A DNA stretch of 5,382 nt from a bacterium (lineage in GTDB: Bacteria; Zixibacteria; MSB-5A5; GN15; FEB-12): the NCBI GenBank assembly GCA_030668045.1, contig DAOUUR010000204.1, positions 1-5,382 of the forward strand, in the 5' to 3' direction. Shown here piece after piece: positions 4,339-5,382 of the stretch. The notes beneath the pieces were generated by a model. The model ran no database searches, was not told the origin of the DNA, and saw only the letters and a list, made by a program, of their open reading frames with translations. Both the position numbers and the translations under genes were made by a program. How positions within the stretch are numbered: the first letter of the stretch is position 1; every line of letters begins with the position of its first letter.

Positions 4339-5382
4339 TTACCGCAGTATTATGACATCAATCCGACGATTCTTCGCTCTACCTTCCGCGTTGGAATTAC
4401 TTGCCACCGGCTTCTCATCGCCGTAACCAATCGACCGAATCTGATCGGCCGGAATCAGCATGCTCTGTCTCAAATACTGCATGACCGCAAACGCTCTCTT
4501 CTCCGAGAGAAAAGTATTGGTATTGGCATCGCCGGTTGCATCGGTATGCCCCTCGACAATCAGCTTGGAATCCGGGAACATTCCTATTACTTCAACAACT
4601 TTCCCAAGCATCGGAATATGTTCATCTTTGATCGTACTCTTCCCGATGTCAAATGAGATTCCGCTGAGCCGTAGAACGATATCGTTGGAAGAATTGAAGA
4701 GAACTTCACCCTCCGATGGGTTGAACATCGACTTGGCTTTTCTAAACTTATCTTCCTGATCCTTGCGAGTCTGCAGCTCGGCGGCCATTTCCCCCTGGGA
4801 TGATTCCAACTCAGTGGACTTGACAATCTCCTGCTCCACCTGATCGGCCAACGACGATGCCTGGGCCTGCAGTGACTCTACTTCCTTATCAACCAATGCC
4901 GCCAGCTCGATCGGGCTATTATCGGTATTCTTGTAATTGAGCCGCTCAAGGGTCTTGCCCAACGATGCTGCCAGCGCCTCCTGGGTTTCGTTGAGTCGAC
5001 TGTTCTCACCTGCCAGAGACTGGATATACATAATCAGGCTGTCGGCAGCGGCAATCGGACCGTTATCAAAAGGAAGCCTGCCAGCACCGACGTCCTTGCC
5101 GATACGATCAATCTGAATCTCATAAACAAGCATCAGCTTTTCCCATGCCTGATCGTTACGACTTAGCGATCTGACCGACCGCGCGATATTGGAGGCGTGG
5201 CGAGCTTCGTACTCTGCCCGATCTGCCTCAACAGTCTCATCCTTGCGATTGGACCGGTCCTTGGAGATCATGGCGTTGCCCTTAGCGCGAGCGCCTCTGG
5301 CTTTATCCAATGTTGAGAGCGCGAATTTTTCGGCTCCATCAGCCACCGCGGCGGCGATCAGTTTGTCGGCCCCACCGAGGAT
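4339..5382 (-). CDS. OmpA-family peptidoglycan-binding protein with long helical N-terminal region (5' end missing)
   Basis: The frame is open from the right edge (reading ILGGADKLIAAAVADGAEKF) to TAA 4339-4341, giving 347 residues without a true start. The first 210 or so residues are charged and Ala/Glu/Lys-rich, with a likely coiled coil from SLAGENSRLNETQEALAASL to ELQTRKDQEDKF. The beginning resembles the helical DUF4398-type region often fused to OmpA domains. The last 115 residues are the OmpA C-terminal domain: LRLSGISFDIGKSTIK, LIVEGHTDATGDANTN, LSEKRA, IGYGDEKPVA, GRAKNRRIDVII. The Asp of GHTD (codon 4542-4540) and the Arg of LSEKRA (codon 4497-4495) are 15 residues apart, as are the two diaminopimelate-contacting residues known in OmpA domains. 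The protein should therefore bind peptidoglycan in the periplasm, tethered by an N-terminal part outside the window. An in-frame GTG at 5346 has no ribosome-binding site and is not taken as the start. Confidence 0.92.
   Translation of the reverse strand: MLGGADKLIAAAVADGAEKFALSTLDKARGARAKGNAMISKDRSNRKDETVEADRAEYEARHASNIARSVRSLSRNDQAWEKLMLVYEIQIDRIGKDVGAGRLPFDNGPIAAADSLIMYIQSLAGENSRLNETQEALAASLGKTLERLNYKNTDNSPIELAALVDKEVESLQAQASSLADQVEQEIVKSTELESSQGEMAAELQTRKDQEDKFRKAKSMFNPSEGEVLFNSSNDIVLRLSGISFDIGKSTIKDEHIPMLGKVVEVIGMFPDSKLIVEGHTDATGDANTNTFLSEKRAFAVMQYLRQSMLIPADQIRSIGYGDEKPVASNSNAEGRAKNRRIDVIILR

Noticed and set aside
5344..5346. GTG as start of the OmpA-family protein
   Set aside because: The frame continues to the window edge without a stop and there is no ribosome-binding site before the GTG, so the gene is treated as 5'-truncated by the window.

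Overview
The window looks like a chromosomal piece from a Gram-negative bacterium of the FCB superphylum (Bacteroidetes/Chlorobi relatives, or a candidate phylum such as Zixibacteria or Marinimicrobia). The clues are a TonB-dependent receptor with an N-terminal carboxypeptidase-regulatory-like domain, an exported fibronectin-III protein ending in a C-terminal tail with the NYPNPFNPST signature of type IX secretion substrates, and an OmpA-family peptidoglycan-binding protein. This placement is inferred from domain style; there is no rRNA or other phylogenetic marker in the window.

Layout: (1) 1-2210, minus strand: the N-terminal 736 residues of a large TonB-dependent outer-membrane receptor that runs off the left edge. 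(2) 2211-2840: a divergent intergenic region. Its left half is a dense control region for the receptor, with a near-consensus sigma-70-type promoter (TTGACT, 17 bp, GATAAT), an upstream A-tract, an inverted repeat covering the promoter spacer with an additional half-site upstream, and a roughly 140-nt leader carrying a 36-codon leader ORF with its own strong ribosome-binding site that overlaps the receptor start out of frame. The right half has no convincing gene but holds five same-strand copies of TGAACA, the last three exactly 18 bp apart. (3) 2841-4232, plus strand: a 463-residue secreted protein made only of a signal peptide, three FN3-like repeats of about 112 residues and the type-IX-like tail. 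(4) 4233-4338: a convergent spacer with a likely intrinsic terminator serving the minus-strand gene. (5) 4339-5382, minus strand: the C-terminal 347 residues of an OmpA-family protein with a long helical N-terminal part, running off the right edge.

All three main genes encode cell-envelope or surface proteins. The receptor would import a substrate using TonB energy, the FN3 protein would sit on or leave the cell surface, and the OmpA protein would tie the envelope to peptidoglycan. Nothing proves that they form one pathway. No known defence system, mobile element, CRISPR array or RNA gene was seen. The most distinctive part is the compact regulatory region upstream of the receptor.
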